Part shown: piece after piece, positions 1 to 7,052 of the stretch
Position numbering within the stretch: position 1 is the stretch's first letter
Layout: every line of letters starts with the position of its first letter
NCBI GenBank assembly: GCA_012516295.1
Contig: JAAYWU010000138.1
Location: forward strand, 1-7,604
Reading direction: 5' to 3'
Length of the DNA: 7,604 nt
DNA from: Clostridiales bacterium
GTDB taxonomy: Bacteria; Bacillota; Clostridia; Oscillospirales; Acutalibacteraceae
Notes under the pieces: generated by a model
Told to the model about the DNA's origin: nothing
Database searches by the model: none
The model's input: the letters and a program-made list of their open reading frames with translations, nothing else
Translations under genes and position numbers: made by a program

Positions 1-82
1 TTTGCGCGGCCCAAACCTCGATTTTATCCGAAAGAAAGCCCACGGTGCCGGTTGTATCCGGTTCCACAGGCTTTCTTTCCAT
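1..82 (-). CDS. Possible N-terminus of an unrecognised protein, cut by the window edge
   Basis: An ATG at 82-80 on the minus strand opens a frame of 27 codons that stays open to the left edge, beginning MERKPVEPDTTG. It begins 10 nt after the enolase stop codon, so it could be the next gene of an enolase operon. Codon third positions are GC-leaning like the neighbouring genes. Against it: no Shine-Dalgarno sequence is visible before the ATG (the stretch is A-rich), a second minus-strand frame is also open over the same bases, and an 11-bp inverted repeat covers the start. I do not recognise the product. The reading is tentative. Confidence 0.3.
   Translation of the reverse strand, partial: MERKPVEPDTTGTVGFLSDKIEVWAAQ
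30..79. repeat. 11-bp perfect inverted repeat downstream of enolase
   Basis: GAAAGAAAGCC at 30-40 is exactly matched by GGCTTTCTTTC at 69-79. The 28-nt interior holds a second short pairing of CCGG with CCGG. In minus-strand RNA the stem can continue through U-G, G-U and U-G wobbles, which become C/A mismatches on the plus strand, so the minus-strand transcript (enolase direction) folds better. A T7 run at 84-90 follows on the plus strand only, four bases after the stem. It could therefore be a terminator for a plus-strand gene to the left, or a processing/stability hairpin at the enolase 3' end. Confidence 0.5.
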
Positions 83-92
83 ATTTTTTTGA

Positions 93-1445
<1,353 letters not shown>

Positions 1446-1517
1446 CTATTTCCGAATAGCAATTGTTTATACTCCCACCCCGTTTCCTGCAGAAGCCCTT
1501 GCGAGGCCCCGTTCCGG

Positions 1518-2243
1518 TCAGCCGCCCGCCATTCTTACTACGATGACGGGGAGCTTATCCTGGTTTAACCCGCCGTCTATGATTTGGATCACATAGGGCG
1601 TCAGCTCGGTATTCCCGCTTTTATATTTTATATAGGTGTTTTTCCTTTCGCCCTGCTGAAACTCACTCTTTGCTTTCGTAAGCTGTGCATACTCCTCTTT
1701 CAGCGCCACCGTAAACCCGTCCGCATACAGGGCTTTATCAATTTTGGGCATCATATCGCGGAACGGGACGCGCTTTGTTAAGAATTTAAAATCCACCACG
1801 CCGCCGTCCGTCCAAACCTCATACGGCGGCAATTCGATTACGCGGTCCAGGTTCGGGTATCCCGAAACATCCGGCATATAAAAGTCCGCGTTCGCCCGTG
1901 TGGCGTCCCCTATGCTTACGGTATTGGCGTCCTTATGGTATGTAAATTTCGTTCGGAACAGAGCGGACAGATCGTCCAGACTCATATAGTAATCCCCATT
2001 GATTTGATAGGCACTCGCATTCGTATTGGTACCATAATATTCTACCGCGGCGCTGTTTTTCAAGTCCAAGACCTCTCCGCCCATTTCCGTGTTTGCGGTT
2101 TTCCCGTCAACATGAATAACCGGCCCGGAAACGGGCGCTGCGGAATCGTCCGCGCCGCCGGCCTTTTCCCCGCTGTATGCGCTGCAGCCCGCTGCGGCAA
2201 AAAGAGCGGATAAGCATACCAAAAGAATTTTACGGATTTTCAT
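1518..2243 (-). CDS. Small secreted lipoprotein with copper-amine-oxidase-like N-terminal (stalk) motif, function unknown
   Basis: The 241-residue product begins with a lipoprotein signal: MKIRK, a hydrophobic stretch (6-18) and lipobox AAGC with Cys20, so it should be lipid-anchored on the outer face of the membrane. A Gly/Ala/Ser-rich linker (21-40) follows. Residues about 78-112, with YQINGDYYMSLDDLSALF and then FTYHKDANTVSI, resemble half of a copper amine oxidase N-terminal-like (stalk) domain, a fold common on clostridial surface proteins that does not imply oxidase activity. Residues 115-241 (Pro- and Tyr-rich, ending VIQIIDGG..LPVIVVRMAGG) match nothing I recognise. The start at 2243 is set by AGGGGGG six bases upstream and by the signal peptide. 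The same frame stays open upstream to 2567, but the promoter lies inside that extension. The gene has its own promoter and a leader of about 130 nt. The domain call is by eye. Confidence 0.85.
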   Translation of the reverse strand: MKIRKILLVCLSALFAAAGCSAYSGEKAGGADDSAAPVSGPVIHVDGKTANTEMGGEVLDLKNSAAVEYYGTNTNASAYQINGDYYMSLDDLSALFRTKFTYHKDANTVSIGDATRANADFYMPDVSGYPNLDRVIELPPYEVWTDGGVVDFKFLTKRVPFRDMMPKIDKALYADGFTVALKEEYAQLTKAKSEFQQGERKNTYIKYKSGNTELTPYVIQIIDGGLNQDKLPVIVVRMAGG

Positions 2244-2290
2244 AAAATACCCCCCTGCGGCTATATGTAGGAAAGGAGAAGAAAACCGCG

Positions 2291-2359
2291 ATTTGCCATC
2301 TGCACTTCCCCCTGCACGCAAGGGAGCACCGGTAAGGGGTTTTTCAAAGCAATGGAAAT
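2291..2359 (-). promoter_or_regulatory. Foldable 5' leader of the lipoprotein mRNA
   Basis: Between the promoter and the ribosome site, ATTT-CCAT-TGC on the minus strand (2359-2349) can pair with GCA-ATGG-AAAT (2303-2291) with two single-base bulges, closing a 69-nt domain. Inside it, a CCCC run (+ strand GGGG near 2336-2339) can pair with the G5 run opposite, and a shorter CCCT/AGGG hairpin is an alternative. It matches no riboswitch class I know, and no U-run follows it. It may simply be an unstructured UTR with chance pairing. Confidence 0.35.
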
Positions 2360-2381
2360 TGTTGGTTGCTATCCTCTTTAC

Positions 2382-2409
2382 ATTATAGCCCTTTTCTTTC
2401 ATTCGACAA
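2382..2409 (-). promoter_or_regulatory. Sigma-A-type promoter of the lipoprotein gene
   Basis: On the minus strand TTGTCG (2409-2404) and TATAAT (2387-2382) are separated by 16 bp. The -10 box is perfect and the -35 box matches 4 of 6. The predicted start is near 2375, giving a leader of about 130 nt to the ATG at 2243. Confidence 0.7.
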
Positions 2410-2485
2410 TATAAAAAGACAACAAAGAAGAGGATTTGCAACAAAATTTTTTCTATTTTTAAATTTCCGGTTGCGATGCCGTTTT

Positions 2486-2513
2486 CCCCGTGGCAGGCTG
2501 AGCCTGCGCGGGG
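2486..2513. repeat. Strong GC-rich hairpin in the divergent region
   Basis: CCCCG (2486-2490) pairs with CGGGG (2509-2513), and GCAGGC (2493-2498) with GCCTGC (2502-2507) around a TGA loop; only TG versus G is unpaired between the two stems. There is no T-run directly after it on the minus strand, and only TTTCCTT on the plus strand, so it is not a clear terminator. It lies between two divergent promoters, where neither main transcript would include it. Confidence 0.5.
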
Positions 2514-2565
2514 TTTCCTTCTGCCCTGCGTCGCCGGCGGGGGGCGCCAAGGAAAGCCACGTGGC
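2512..2565. repeat. Nested inverted repeat with a 10-bp perfect palindrome
   Basis: GGTTTCCTT (2512-2520) pairs with AAGGAAAGCC (2549-2558) with one bulged base, around a very GC-rich core that contains the self-complementary CGCCGGCG and GGCGCC. Overlapping its right arm is GCCACGTGGC (2556-2565), a perfect 10-bp palindrome that could be a protein-binding site. No function can be assigned. Confidence 0.4.
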
Positions 2566-2580
2566 AAGCGTGTATCGAAA

Positions 2581-2611
2581 GGGTATTCGGGGATTTTCGG
2601 GGCGCGGGGGG
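2581..2611 (+). promoter_or_regulatory. Canonical G-quadruplex motif next to the ABC operon promoter
   Basis: Four G tracts lie in a row on the plus strand: GGG (2581-2583), GGGG (2589-2592), GGGG (2599-2602) and GGGGGG (2606-2611), with loops of 5, 6 and 3 nt. This fits the standard G3+N1-7 pattern. The last tract ends one base before the -35 box of the operon promoter. Whether it folds in the cell is unknown. Confidence 0.5.
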
Positions 2612-2612
2612 A

Positions 2613-2640
2613 TTGCCGCCCGAATCTGCGGCTTTATAAT
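2613..2640 (+). promoter_or_regulatory. Putative sigma-A promoter of the ABC transporter operon
   Basis: TTGCCG (2613-2618) and TATAAT (2635-2640) are 16 bp apart, the -10 perfect and the -35 matching 4 of 6. The spacer holds a small inverted repeat, GCCGC (2615-2619) and GCGGC (2628-2632), that could be an operator. Predicted start is near 2647, leaving a leader of about 100 nt that includes a CAAAAC-GCA-GTTTTG hairpin (2653-2667). Confidence 0.6.
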
Positions 2641-2745
2641 TTTATCTCCTCACAAAACGCAGTTTTGAACATATTTTATAAATGCAGGGAATTCTCTGAA
2701 CGCCTGCGCCGGACAATGAAGCCGAAGAAAGCGAGGGGTGCTGCG

Positions 2746-3609
2746 ATGGACGTACTGGAAGTTCGGAATATTATGGAAACGTATCAGTCGGACAACGGGG
2801 AAACCACCGCGCTGAAAAATATCAGCTTTTCCGTTCAAAAGGGGCAGTTCGTCAGCATCGTGGGCCCGAGCGGCTGCGGAAAATCCACCCTGCTTTCCAT
2901 TATCGCCGGGCGGATGAAGCCGACGGCGGGCGAAGTATTCGTAAACGGGGAGAAAATCGCGGGAACTTCGCCGCATATCGGTTACATGCTCCAGCGCGAC
3001 AACCTTCTGGACTGGCGCACGATTTACAAAAACGTGCTGTTCGGCCTGGAGGTGCGGAAAATGCTTACGCCGGAAACCGAGGAGCGGGCAGTAAGCCTTT
3101 TGAAAAATTACGGCCTGTACGAGTTTCGCGACAAATACCCCGCCCAGCTTTCGGGCGGAATGCGGCAAAGGGCGGCGCTGATCCGCACGCTGGCGATCAG
3201 CCCCGACATCCTCCTGCTGGACGAAGCCTTTTCCGCGCTGGATTACCAGACGCGGCTGACCGTTACCGAGGACGTTTACCGCATTTTGAAAAAGGAAAAA
3301 ATCACAACCGTGATGGTCACCCATGACATCCCCGAAAGCATCAGCATGGGCGACCGGATTGTGATTCTGAGCGCACGCCCCGCCGTTGTTCAGGAAATAC
3401 TGGATATTGATTTTGAAGACCCGAACCGTACGCCGCTGAATTGCAGAAACAATCCGAAATTCAGAACATACTTCGATCATATATGGAAAGAGCTGTCATC
3501 CAATGAAACCATCACCGGCCTCTCCGGAACGAATTCAATACCTGAAAAAGAAGACCCGCAGGAAATGGCAGATTCACTCGTGCCGGATCGGAATTTTGGT
3601 CGTATTTAA
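2746..3609 (+). CDS. ABC transporter ATPase, NitT/TauT/SsuB family
   Basis: This is the cytoplasmic energy-coupling subunit of a substrate-binding-protein-dependent importer, and it drives the permease encoded next. Of 287 residues, Walker A is GPSGCGKST (40-48), the Q-loop is Gln83 in GYMLQRDNLLDW, the signature is LSGGMRQR (135-142), Walker B is ILLLDE (155-160) with catalytic Glu160, the D-loop is SALD (163-166), and the switch is His193 in VTHD. All are intact. The MLQRDNLLDWRTIYKNV segment is typical of the nitrate/sulfonate/taurine-type ATPases. ATG 2746 is chosen for GAGGGG seven bases upstream; an in-frame ATG at 2716 lacks a ribosome site. The family-like part ends around residue 250 (FDHIWKEL); the last 37 residues are a polar tail encoded in the overlap with the permease gene. 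First gene of a three-gene operon. The substrate is not known. Confidence 0.95.
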   Translation: MDVLEVRNIMETYQSDNGETTALKNISFSVQKGQFVSIVGPSGCGKSTLLSIIAGRMKPTAGEVFVNGEKIAGTSPHIGYMLQRDNLLDWRTIYKNVLFGLEVRKMLTPETEERAVSLLKNYGLYEFRDKYPAQLSGGMRQRAALIRTLAISPDILLLDEAFSALDYQTRLTVTEDVYRILKKEKITTVMVTHDIPESISMGDRIVILSARPAVVQEILDIDFEDPNRTPLNCRNNPKFRTYFDHIWKELSSNETITGLSGTNSIPEKEDPQEMADSLVPDRNFGRI

Positions 3610-4309
3610 CGTCATCTGGGAGCTTTCCGCCCGGTTTGGGCTGATCGACAGCTTTATTTTAAGCCAGCCCTCCCGCATCTGGAACACCTTCCTCGCCATG
3701 GCGCAAAACGACCTGTTCATGCATGTCGGCGTTACGGTTTATGAAACGCTGGCGGGCTTCCTGCTGGGCGTTGTGTTCGGAACCCTGCTGGCGGTCATCC
3801 TGTGGTGGAGCAGTTTTATCTCCAAGGTAAGCGAGCCGTATCTGGTCGTGCTGAACAGCCTGCCGAAAATTGCGCTCGGCCCTGTGATCATCGTGCTTGT
3901 GGGCGCCGGCACCCGGGCCATTGTGTTTATGGCGCTTGCCATTTCGCTGATCGTCACCGTACTGGAAATGCTCAACGGCTTCCGCGGCACCAACCGGGAA
4001 TATATCCGCATGGCTGCCACGTTCGGCGCGAACAAGCGGCAGATCTTTACAAAAATCGTCTTTCCCTACAATATTTCCACCCTGTTCAATTCCCTGAAGA
4101 TCAATATCGGGCTGTCGCTGGTTGGCGTAATTGCGGGGGAATTCCTTGTTTCCAAGGCGGGGCTGGGGTATCTGATTGTCTACGGCGGGCAGGTTTTCAA
4201 GCTGGATCTTGTCATGGCCAGTGTCATCATCCTTTCCATTGTCGCCGCGCTGATGTACGAGGCGGTGGCGCTTCTGGAAAAGCTGGTTTTAAAATGGTAC
4301 GGACACTAA
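3503..4309 (+). CDS. ABC transporter permease, NitT/TauT/SsuC family
   Basis: This is the membrane subunit of the importer, forming the translocation channel with the ATPase. Its 268 residues are normal family length. After a basic N-terminus (KKKTRRK, 15-21) come about six hydrophobic segments: near 29-45, 76-100, 112-134, 137-157, 200-215 and 235-258. The EAA-type loop that contacts the ATPase is at about 166-190 (REYIRMAATFGANKRQ, then KIVFP). LSLVGVIAGEFLVSKAGLGYLI (205-225) is typical of this family. The start at 3503 lies 107 nt inside the ATPase gene; GGAAAGAG ten bases upstream is an acceptable ribosome site, and no good later start exists before the first membrane helix. The binding-protein gene follows 36 nt downstream. 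The product is clear, its substrate is not. Confidence 0.94.
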   Translation: MKPSPASPERIQYLKKKTRRKWQIHSCRIGILVVFNVIWELSARFGLIDSFILSQPSRIWNTFLAMAQNDLFMHVGVTVYETLAGFLLGVVFGTLLAVILWWSSFISKVSEPYLVVLNSLPKIALGPVIIVLVGAGTRAIVFMALAISLIVTVLEMLNGFRGTNREYIRMAATFGANKRQIFTKIVFPYNISTLFNSLKINIGLSLVGVIAGEFLVSKAGLGYLIVYGGQVFKLDLVMASVIILSIVAALMYEAVALLEKLVLKWYGH

Positions 4310-4345
4310 AGCAGGAAAAGTCCTTTTACAGAAAGGGGTAAAAAC

Positions 4346-5359
4346 ATGAAGAAACTGCTCTCCATAACCGCCGCCGCGCTGAGCCTCGCGCTGTTGCTGG
4401 CGGCAGCCGCCGGGTGCAGCAAAGGCGGTGCAAAAGAGGCGGATAAGGTCCGCGTCTGCGAAGTGACGCACTCGGTCTTTTACGCGCCGCAGTACGCGGC
4501 GATCAATTTGGGCTATTTTGCCGACGAAGGCATCGACCTGACGCTTACCACCGCGGAGGGGACCGACAAGGTGATGTCTACGGTGCTTTCGAACAACGCC
4601 GAAATCGGCTTCGCCGGGCCGGAGGCGTCCATCTATGTCTACAACGAGGGCAAGGCGGACAACACGCAGATTTTCGCGCTGCTGACCCAGCGCGACGGTT
4701 CGTTCCTGGTCGCGAGCAAGCCCGATCCGAATTTTACATGGGAGAAAATCCGCGGCAAAAGCGTCCTTCCGGGGCGCAAAGGCGGCGTGCCGTACATGAC
4801 CCTGGAATACGTCATCCGCAAAAACGGGCTGGACCCGGCAAAGGACGTGAAGCTGGACGACAGCATCCAATTCGCCCTGATGGCAACTGCGTTTGCGAAC
4901 GGCACCGGGGACTACGTTACCCTGTTCGAACCGACGGCTTCCATGCTGGAAGCGCAGGGCAAGGGCAGCATTGTCGCTTCCATCGGCAAGGAAAGCGGAA
5001 AAATTTCCTACACCGGCTATTTTTCCAAGAAGAGCTTTATCGAAACGAATCCCGCTTTAATCGAAAAGTTTACGCGCGCGGTGTACCGCGGGCAGTTGTG
5101 GGTCGCTTCACACAGCCCGGAGGAAATCGCAAAGACGATTGCGCCGTCCTTCCCGGCGGCGGACGTGAACCTGCTGACAACGGTGGCAAAGCGCTATAAG
5201 GACATCGGCGTGTGGAGCCCCGACCCCATTCTGCGGGAAGAGGAATTCGCCCTTCTGCAGACGGTGATGTCGCAGGCGGGCGAACTGAAACAAACCGTCC
5301 CGTATGACAAAATCGTAAACACCCAGTTTGCCGAAAAAGTAATACAGGAAGTGCGATAG
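4346..5359 (+). CDS. ABC transporter substrate-binding lipoprotein, NMT1/SsuA/TauA-like
   Basis: This is the extracellular ligand-binding subunit of the importer. The 337-residue product has a lipoprotein signal with Cys24 in lipobox AAGC, so it is anchored outside the membrane. The NMT1/SsuA-like periplasmic-binding fold is shown by THSVFYAPQYAAINLGYF and ADEGIDLTL (41-67), NNAEIGFAGPEASI (83-96), the hinge-region GRKGGVPYMTLEYVIRKNGL (143-162), LFEPTASMLEAQGKG (193-207) and the C-terminal helices with NPALIEKFTRAVYRGQLW (235-252). A GAAAGGGG ribosome site lies seven bases before ATG 4346. It is last in the operon, and terminators follow its stop. The family covers sulfonates, nitrate, taurine, thiamine and riboflavin precursors and more; nothing here picks one, and no metabolic enzyme lies beside it. 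Confidence 0.94.
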   Translation: MKKLLSITAAALSLALLLAAAAGCSKGGAKEADKVRVCEVTHSVFYAPQYAAINLGYFADEGIDLTLTTAEGTDKVMSTVLSNNAEIGFAGPEASIYVYNEGKADNTQIFALLTQRDGSFLVASKPDPNFTWEKIRGKSVLPGRKGGVPYMTLEYVIRKNGLDPAKDVKLDDSIQFALMATAFANGTGDYVTLFEPTASMLEAQGKGSIVASIGKESGKISYTGYFSKKSFIETNPALIEKFTRAVYRGQLWVASHSPEEIAKTIAPSFPAADVNLLTTVAKRYKDIGVWSPDPILREEEFALLQTVMSQAGELKQTVPYDKIVNTQFAEKVIQEVR

Positions 5360-5390
5360 CGCAAATATTCTTAGCAAAATAAAAACCTTT

Positions 5391-5440
5391 CAAAAATAAA
5401 ATATCGGCCTGCTCCGATGAGGAACACCGGGAGGCCGATA
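5391..5440 (-). terminator. Minus-strand terminator downstream of brnQ
   Basis: Reading the minus strand, TATCGGCCT (5440-5432) pairs perfectly with AGGCCGATA (5410-5402), and TTTTATTTTTG follows at once (5401-5391). The loop is long at 21 nt. It is the second of two terminators for the leftward brnQ transcript. Confidence 0.7.
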
Positions 5441-5478
5441 AAAAGAACCGCGCCGAAAATTCGGCGCGGTTCCTTTTT
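5440..5478. terminator. Bidirectional rho-independent terminator between ABC operon and brnQ
   Basis: GAACCGCGCCGAA (5445-5457) is perfectly complementary to TTCGGCGCGGTTC (5460-5472); the practical loop is 4-6 nt. It is flanked by A5 on the left (5440-5444) and T5 on the right (5474-5478), so a U tract follows the stem on either strand. It sits between convergent genes that end at 5359 and 5496 and serves both. Confidence 0.92.
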
Positions 5479-5495
5479 CGGTTTCTATGCTGCGG

Positions 5496-6857
5496 TTACG
5501 CCGCCTTGCTGTGCGGTTTGGCAAAGCTGAAAAGGAAGCCGAGCAACAGCCCAGCCAGCATGGGGAAAATCCAGCCCATCCCGATATTGAAAAAGGGTAC
5601 GAAATCCCTGAAAAGCCGCAGGAAACCCTGTACGGCAGGCAGGGACGCTGCCTCTTTTGGAAACGCGTTCAGAAAGTCCGCGACCGCGTCAACCAGCGTA
5701 AAGGCCACCGTCAGCAGATAGACGCACCGGCGTTCCTTAATCAGCGGCGTAAGGAGCGCCAGAAGAATCAGCGCGATGGCCAAAGGATAAAGAAACATCA
5801 GAACCGGGATGGAGTACGAAATAATCTGCGTCAGCCCGATATTGGCAATCATGCAGGACACTACTGTGAATACAACAGCATACGCGTTATACCCCAAAAA
5901 TCCCGGGAAAAGCTCAAGAAAGGTTTTCGAGCAGGCGGTAATCAGCCCCACCGCGGTTTTCAGGCAGGCAAGCGTTACAATCACCGCCAGAAGAACCTCG
6001 CCCCAGCTTCCGAAATAATAGCGGGCAATCTGCCCCAGGGCAATGCCGCCGTTTTCAGAAAGCGCCAGTTTTCCCATGCTGGACGCGCCGATATAAGCCA
6101 GACAGCCATAGATCACGCCCATCAAAAGCACGCTGACGAAGCCGGATTTCAGGGTGCCCACCGCAATGCTTTTCGGGCTGTTTACGCCAAGCCCACGCAG
6201 CGCCTGCACGACGATAATGCCGAACGCAAGGGACGCCAGTGCGTCCATAGTGTTGTAGCCTTCCGTAAATCCCTTAAAGAAGGGCGCCGACGCGTACGCA
6301 TTCTGCACCTGTGCCGCCGCGGTATCCCCCATGGGCTTTACAAAGCTGACGACAATTAAAACCGCAAGAAAGGCAAGGAACAGCGGGTTCAGAATTTTGC
6401 CGACCCAGGTCAGAATTTTGTTCGGCCGCAGGGCGAAAAACAGGGCGGCGGCAAAAAAAAGAACCGTAAAGCAGGCGAGTCCCAGCGCCTGCCGGTTTTC
6501 CGGAATGAACGGGGTAAACCCGATTTCATAGGATACGGTGGCGGTTCTCGGCAGGGCGAAGAACGGGCCGATGGTCAGGTAGAGCAGAACGGTCATCGCG
6601 TAGCCGAATGCCGGATGCACGCGGCTCGCAAGGACAAACAGGCCGTTGCTGCCGGATACGCCAATCGCCACAATGCCCAAAAAGGGCAGGCCGATGGCGG
6701 TCGTTAAAAATCCTGCCGCCGCCGCAAAAACGGAGCTTCCCGCTTCCTGTCCCATGTGTACGGGGAAAATCAGATTCCCGGCACCGAAAAACAATCCGAA
6801 AAGCATAGAGCCGATAAAAATATAAGATGATGGTGATAAACGCTTCTTCTCTTCCAA
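5496..6857 (-). CDS. brnQ: Branched-chain amino acid carrier, BrnQ/LIVCS family
   Basis: This is a secondary transporter expected to import leucine, isoleucine and valine with a cation across the membrane. With the chosen start it has 453 residues and about twelve hydrophobic segments. Family marks are FGAGNLIFPVHMGQEAG (24-40), GPFFALPRTATVSYE (97-111) and GYNTMDALASLAFG (200-213). The C-terminus ends in a short basic tail. There is no ATG near the N-terminus. TTG at 6857 is preferred because GGAGGA (6868-6873) lies ten bases upstream; the in-frame TTG at 6875 overlaps that ribosome site. The gene converges on the ABC operon and is divergent from arsR. An inverted repeat similar to the arsR operator lies 36 bp upstream of its start. 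The transported amino acid is inferred from the family. Confidence 0.95.
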   Translation of the reverse strand: MEEKKRLSPSSYIFIGSMLFGLFFGAGNLIFPVHMGQEAGSSVFAAAAGFLTTAIGLPFLGIVAIGVSGSNGLFVLASRVHPAFGYAMTVLLYLTIGPFFALPRTATVSYEIGFTPFIPENRQALGLACFTVLFFAAALFFALRPNKILTWVGKILNPLFLAFLAVLIVVSFVKPMGDTAAAQVQNAYASAPFFKGFTEGYNTMDALASLAFGIIVVQALRGLGVNSPKSIAVGTLKSGFVSVLLMGVIYGCLAYIGASSMGKLALSENGGIALGQIARYYFGSWGEVLLAVIVTLACLKTAVGLITACSKTFLELFPGFLGYNAYAVVFTVVSCMIANIGLTQIISYSIPVLMFLYPLAIALILLALLTPLIKERRCVYLLTVAFTLVDAVADFLNAFPKEAASLPAVQGFLRLFRDFVPFFNIGMGWIFPMLAGLLLGFLFSFAKPHSKAA

Positions 6858-6867
6858 TCGCTGTACT

Positions 6868-6873
6868 TCCTCC
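6868..6873 (-). promoter_or_regulatory. Ribosome binding site that sets the brnQ TTG start
   Basis: GGAGGA on the minus strand is a near-perfect Shine-Dalgarno sequence, ten bases before TTG 6857-6855. It overlaps the earlier in-frame TTG region, which makes that earlier start unlikely. Confidence 0.7.
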
Positions 6874-6892
6874 AACTATAATAAGGTAAAAG

Positions 6893-6912
6893 GGCTGAAC
6901 GGTTGATCAGCC
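6893..6912. promoter_or_regulatory. Candidate ArsR-type operator (or attenuator hairpin) upstream of brnQ
   Basis: GGCTGA (6893-6898) and TCAGCC (6907-6912) form a perfect 6-bp inverted repeat with an 8-bp gap, the same geometry as the arsR operator, and share TGAACnnnTnnTCA with it. It lies 36 bp upstream of the brnQ start. On the minus strand the hairpin is followed by CTTTTACC, so an RNA attenuator is the competing reading. Confidence 0.4.
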
Positions 6913-6926
6913 GCAAAACATGTATC

Positions 6927-6932
6927 ATTATA
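6927..6932 (-). promoter_or_regulatory. Possible -10 box of brnQ
   Basis: TATAAT on the minus strand, within the inverted repeat TGTAT-CATT-ATACA (6921-6934). At 17 bp upstream the -35 position reads TTCCTT (6955-6950), a poor match. If used, transcription would start near 6920, just before the 6893-6912 inverted repeat. TATTAT at 6883-6878 is an alternative but would start transcription within the ribosome site. Confidence 0.35.
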
Positions 6933-6981
6933 CACGGAAATATCCGGAAAAGGAACACCCTGCGCCTAAAAATGCGCGCCC

Positions 6982-7052
6982 GCCGGTTCAGCGGGACTGC
7001 CGAACACCGGCTTTCCCGTTTTCCGGAAACGCAAATTCCCGTGAAACGGGAA
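6982..7052. repeat. Cluster of inverted repeats between brnQ and arsR
   Basis: Three structures follow each other. GCCGGTTC (6982-6989) pairs with GAACACCGGC (7002-7011) with a two-base bulge; its inner part improves on the minus strand, where a G-U pair replaces an A/C mismatch. TTTCCGGAAA (7020-7029) is a perfect 10-bp palindrome. TTCCCGT-GAA-ACGGGAA (7036-7052) is a perfect 7-bp hairpin, followed by TTTGCG on the minus strand. They could belong to a small RNA, a long brnQ leader, or protein sites. Confidence 0.4.

Larger units (their letters stand above)
2244..2745. other. Divergent control region between the lipoprotein gene and the ABC operon
   Basis: This 502-bp stretch has no gene I can support. 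From left to right it holds the lipoprotein ribosome site and foldable leader (2244-2375), the minus-strand promoter (2382-2409), an AT-rich stretch (2410-2470), GC-rich nested inverted repeats (2486-2565), a G-quadruplex motif (2581-2611), the plus-strand promoter (2613-2640) and a leader of about 100 nt before the ATPase. Long open frames run through it on both strands, but they lack ribosome sites and protein-like composition. Confidence 0.7.

Noticed and set aside
1446..1459. CTATT/AATAG inverted repeat upstream of enolase as an operator or promoter
   Set aside because: Only 5-bp AT-rich arms, and no well-spaced -35/-10 pair is found around it.
2244..2567. Upstream extension of the lipoprotein frame, adding over 100 residues
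   Set aside because: The extension contains the promoter, lacks a ribosome site, and would bury the lipoprotein signal peptide; ATG 2243 has a strong Shine-Dalgarno site.
2476..2745. Longer N-terminus for the ABC ATPase
   Set aside because: It would cross the G-quadruplex and promoter, and family homology begins at residue 1 of the ATG 2746 product.
2640..2745. TPP or guanidine (ykkC) riboswitch in the leader of the ABC operon
   Set aside because: Looked for the CTGAGA and ACCTGA marks of TPP and the conserved cores of ykkC, as both can precede such importers; neither is present on either strand.
4289..4870. Minus-strand frame opposite the binding-protein gene
   Set aside because: No recognisable domain or ribosome site; it mirrors codon bias of the real plus-strand gene.
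5487..6359. Long plus-strand frame of 290 codons opposite brnQ
   Set aside because: Low-complexity Arg/Gln/His-rich translation typical of the antisense of a membrane protein gene; brnQ on the other strand is certain.
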